From: Desulfuromonadaceae bacterium
Lineage (GTDB): Bacteria; Desulfobacterota; Desulfuromonadia; Desulfuromonadales; UBA2294
DNA: 17,078 bases
Direction: 5' to 3'
NCBI GenBank assembly: GCA_024636225.1
Contig: JAGXHN010000017.1
Coordinates: 1 to 17,078, forward strand
Positions 17,057 through 17,078 of the stretch are shown here, piece after piece. Both the position numbers and the translations under genes were made by a program. Positions within the stretch are counted from its first letter, which is position 1; each line of letters starts with the position of its first letter. The notes under the pieces are model-generated. The model did not search any database. It was not told the DNA's origin and saw only the letters and a program-made list of their open reading frames with translations.

Positions 17057-17078
17057 CTGTCTCTTATACACATCTCCG
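17057..17078. other. Nextera (Tn5 mosaic end) sequencing adapter, not genomic DNA
   Basis: Bases 17057-17075 read CTGTCTCTTATACACATCT, the Tn5 mosaic-end sequence used in Nextera libraries, and the last three bases CCG continue the i7-side adapter. Read on the minus strand this gives the false protein start MYKRQ, a well-known artefact. The genomic sequence therefore ends at 17056. Confidence 0.97.

Noticed and set aside
17057..17071. ATG start of the phosphofructokinase giving MYKRQ
   Set aside because: These codons are the Nextera adapter read backwards; the true start lies beyond the contig.

Overview
The window is a chromosomal stretch with dense, short-spaced genes. It looks like a Desulfuromonadales/Geobacter-type bacterium (Desulfobacterota, former Deltaproteobacteria). 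That assignment rests on the gene set (mutS, a TPR-bearing AmiC amidase, glnD and xerD in one run; a RelA/SpoT-TPR protein; an acidic SlyD-like FKBP; a chemoreceptor with a deviating tip sequence). It is inference without database support. The right-hand end carries 22 bases of Nextera transposase adapter, so this is the end of a draft or metagenomic contig, not natural sequence.

Region 1 (1-7980, minus strand): a four-gene run transcribed leftwards, mutS > AmiC-type amidase > glnD > xerD (cut by the contig start). The junctions are a 4-base ATGA overlap, a 1-base gap and a 1-base TGATG overlap, which points to one mRNA with translational coupling. The genes cover mismatch repair, peptidoglycan cleavage at division, nitrogen sensing through PII, and chromosome dimer resolution. 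They look like a housekeeping operon rather than one pathway.

Region 2 (7921-8167): a divergent intergenic region with a candidate sigma70-type promoter on each strand.

Region 3 (8168-11230, plus strand): a probable operon of an unrecognised 160-residue protein, a cation diffusion facilitator with an intact zinc/iron-type metal site, a synthetase-only RelA/SpoT-domain protein fused to TPR repeats, and a small cupin. It ends at a strong symmetric terminator at 11237-11273 that can also stop the convergent gene.

Region 4 (11301-13850, minus strand): a SlyD-like FKBP prolyl isomerase with its own candidate promoter. Upstream of it is a coupled pair, a YkgJ-type eight-cysteine protein overlapping a BaiN/HI0933-type flavoprotein by 4 bases.

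Region 5 (14028-17078, minus strand): a membrane-bound GAF-domain chemoreceptor followed by its terminator, then a 5'-truncated phosphofructokinase running into the adapter.

I saw no RNA genes, CRISPR arrays, insertion sequences or prophage genes. I found no clearly new system. The most interesting part is the alarmone-synthetase-TPR operon. The most practically important is the adapter contamination, which creates a false N-terminus on the phosphofructokinase.
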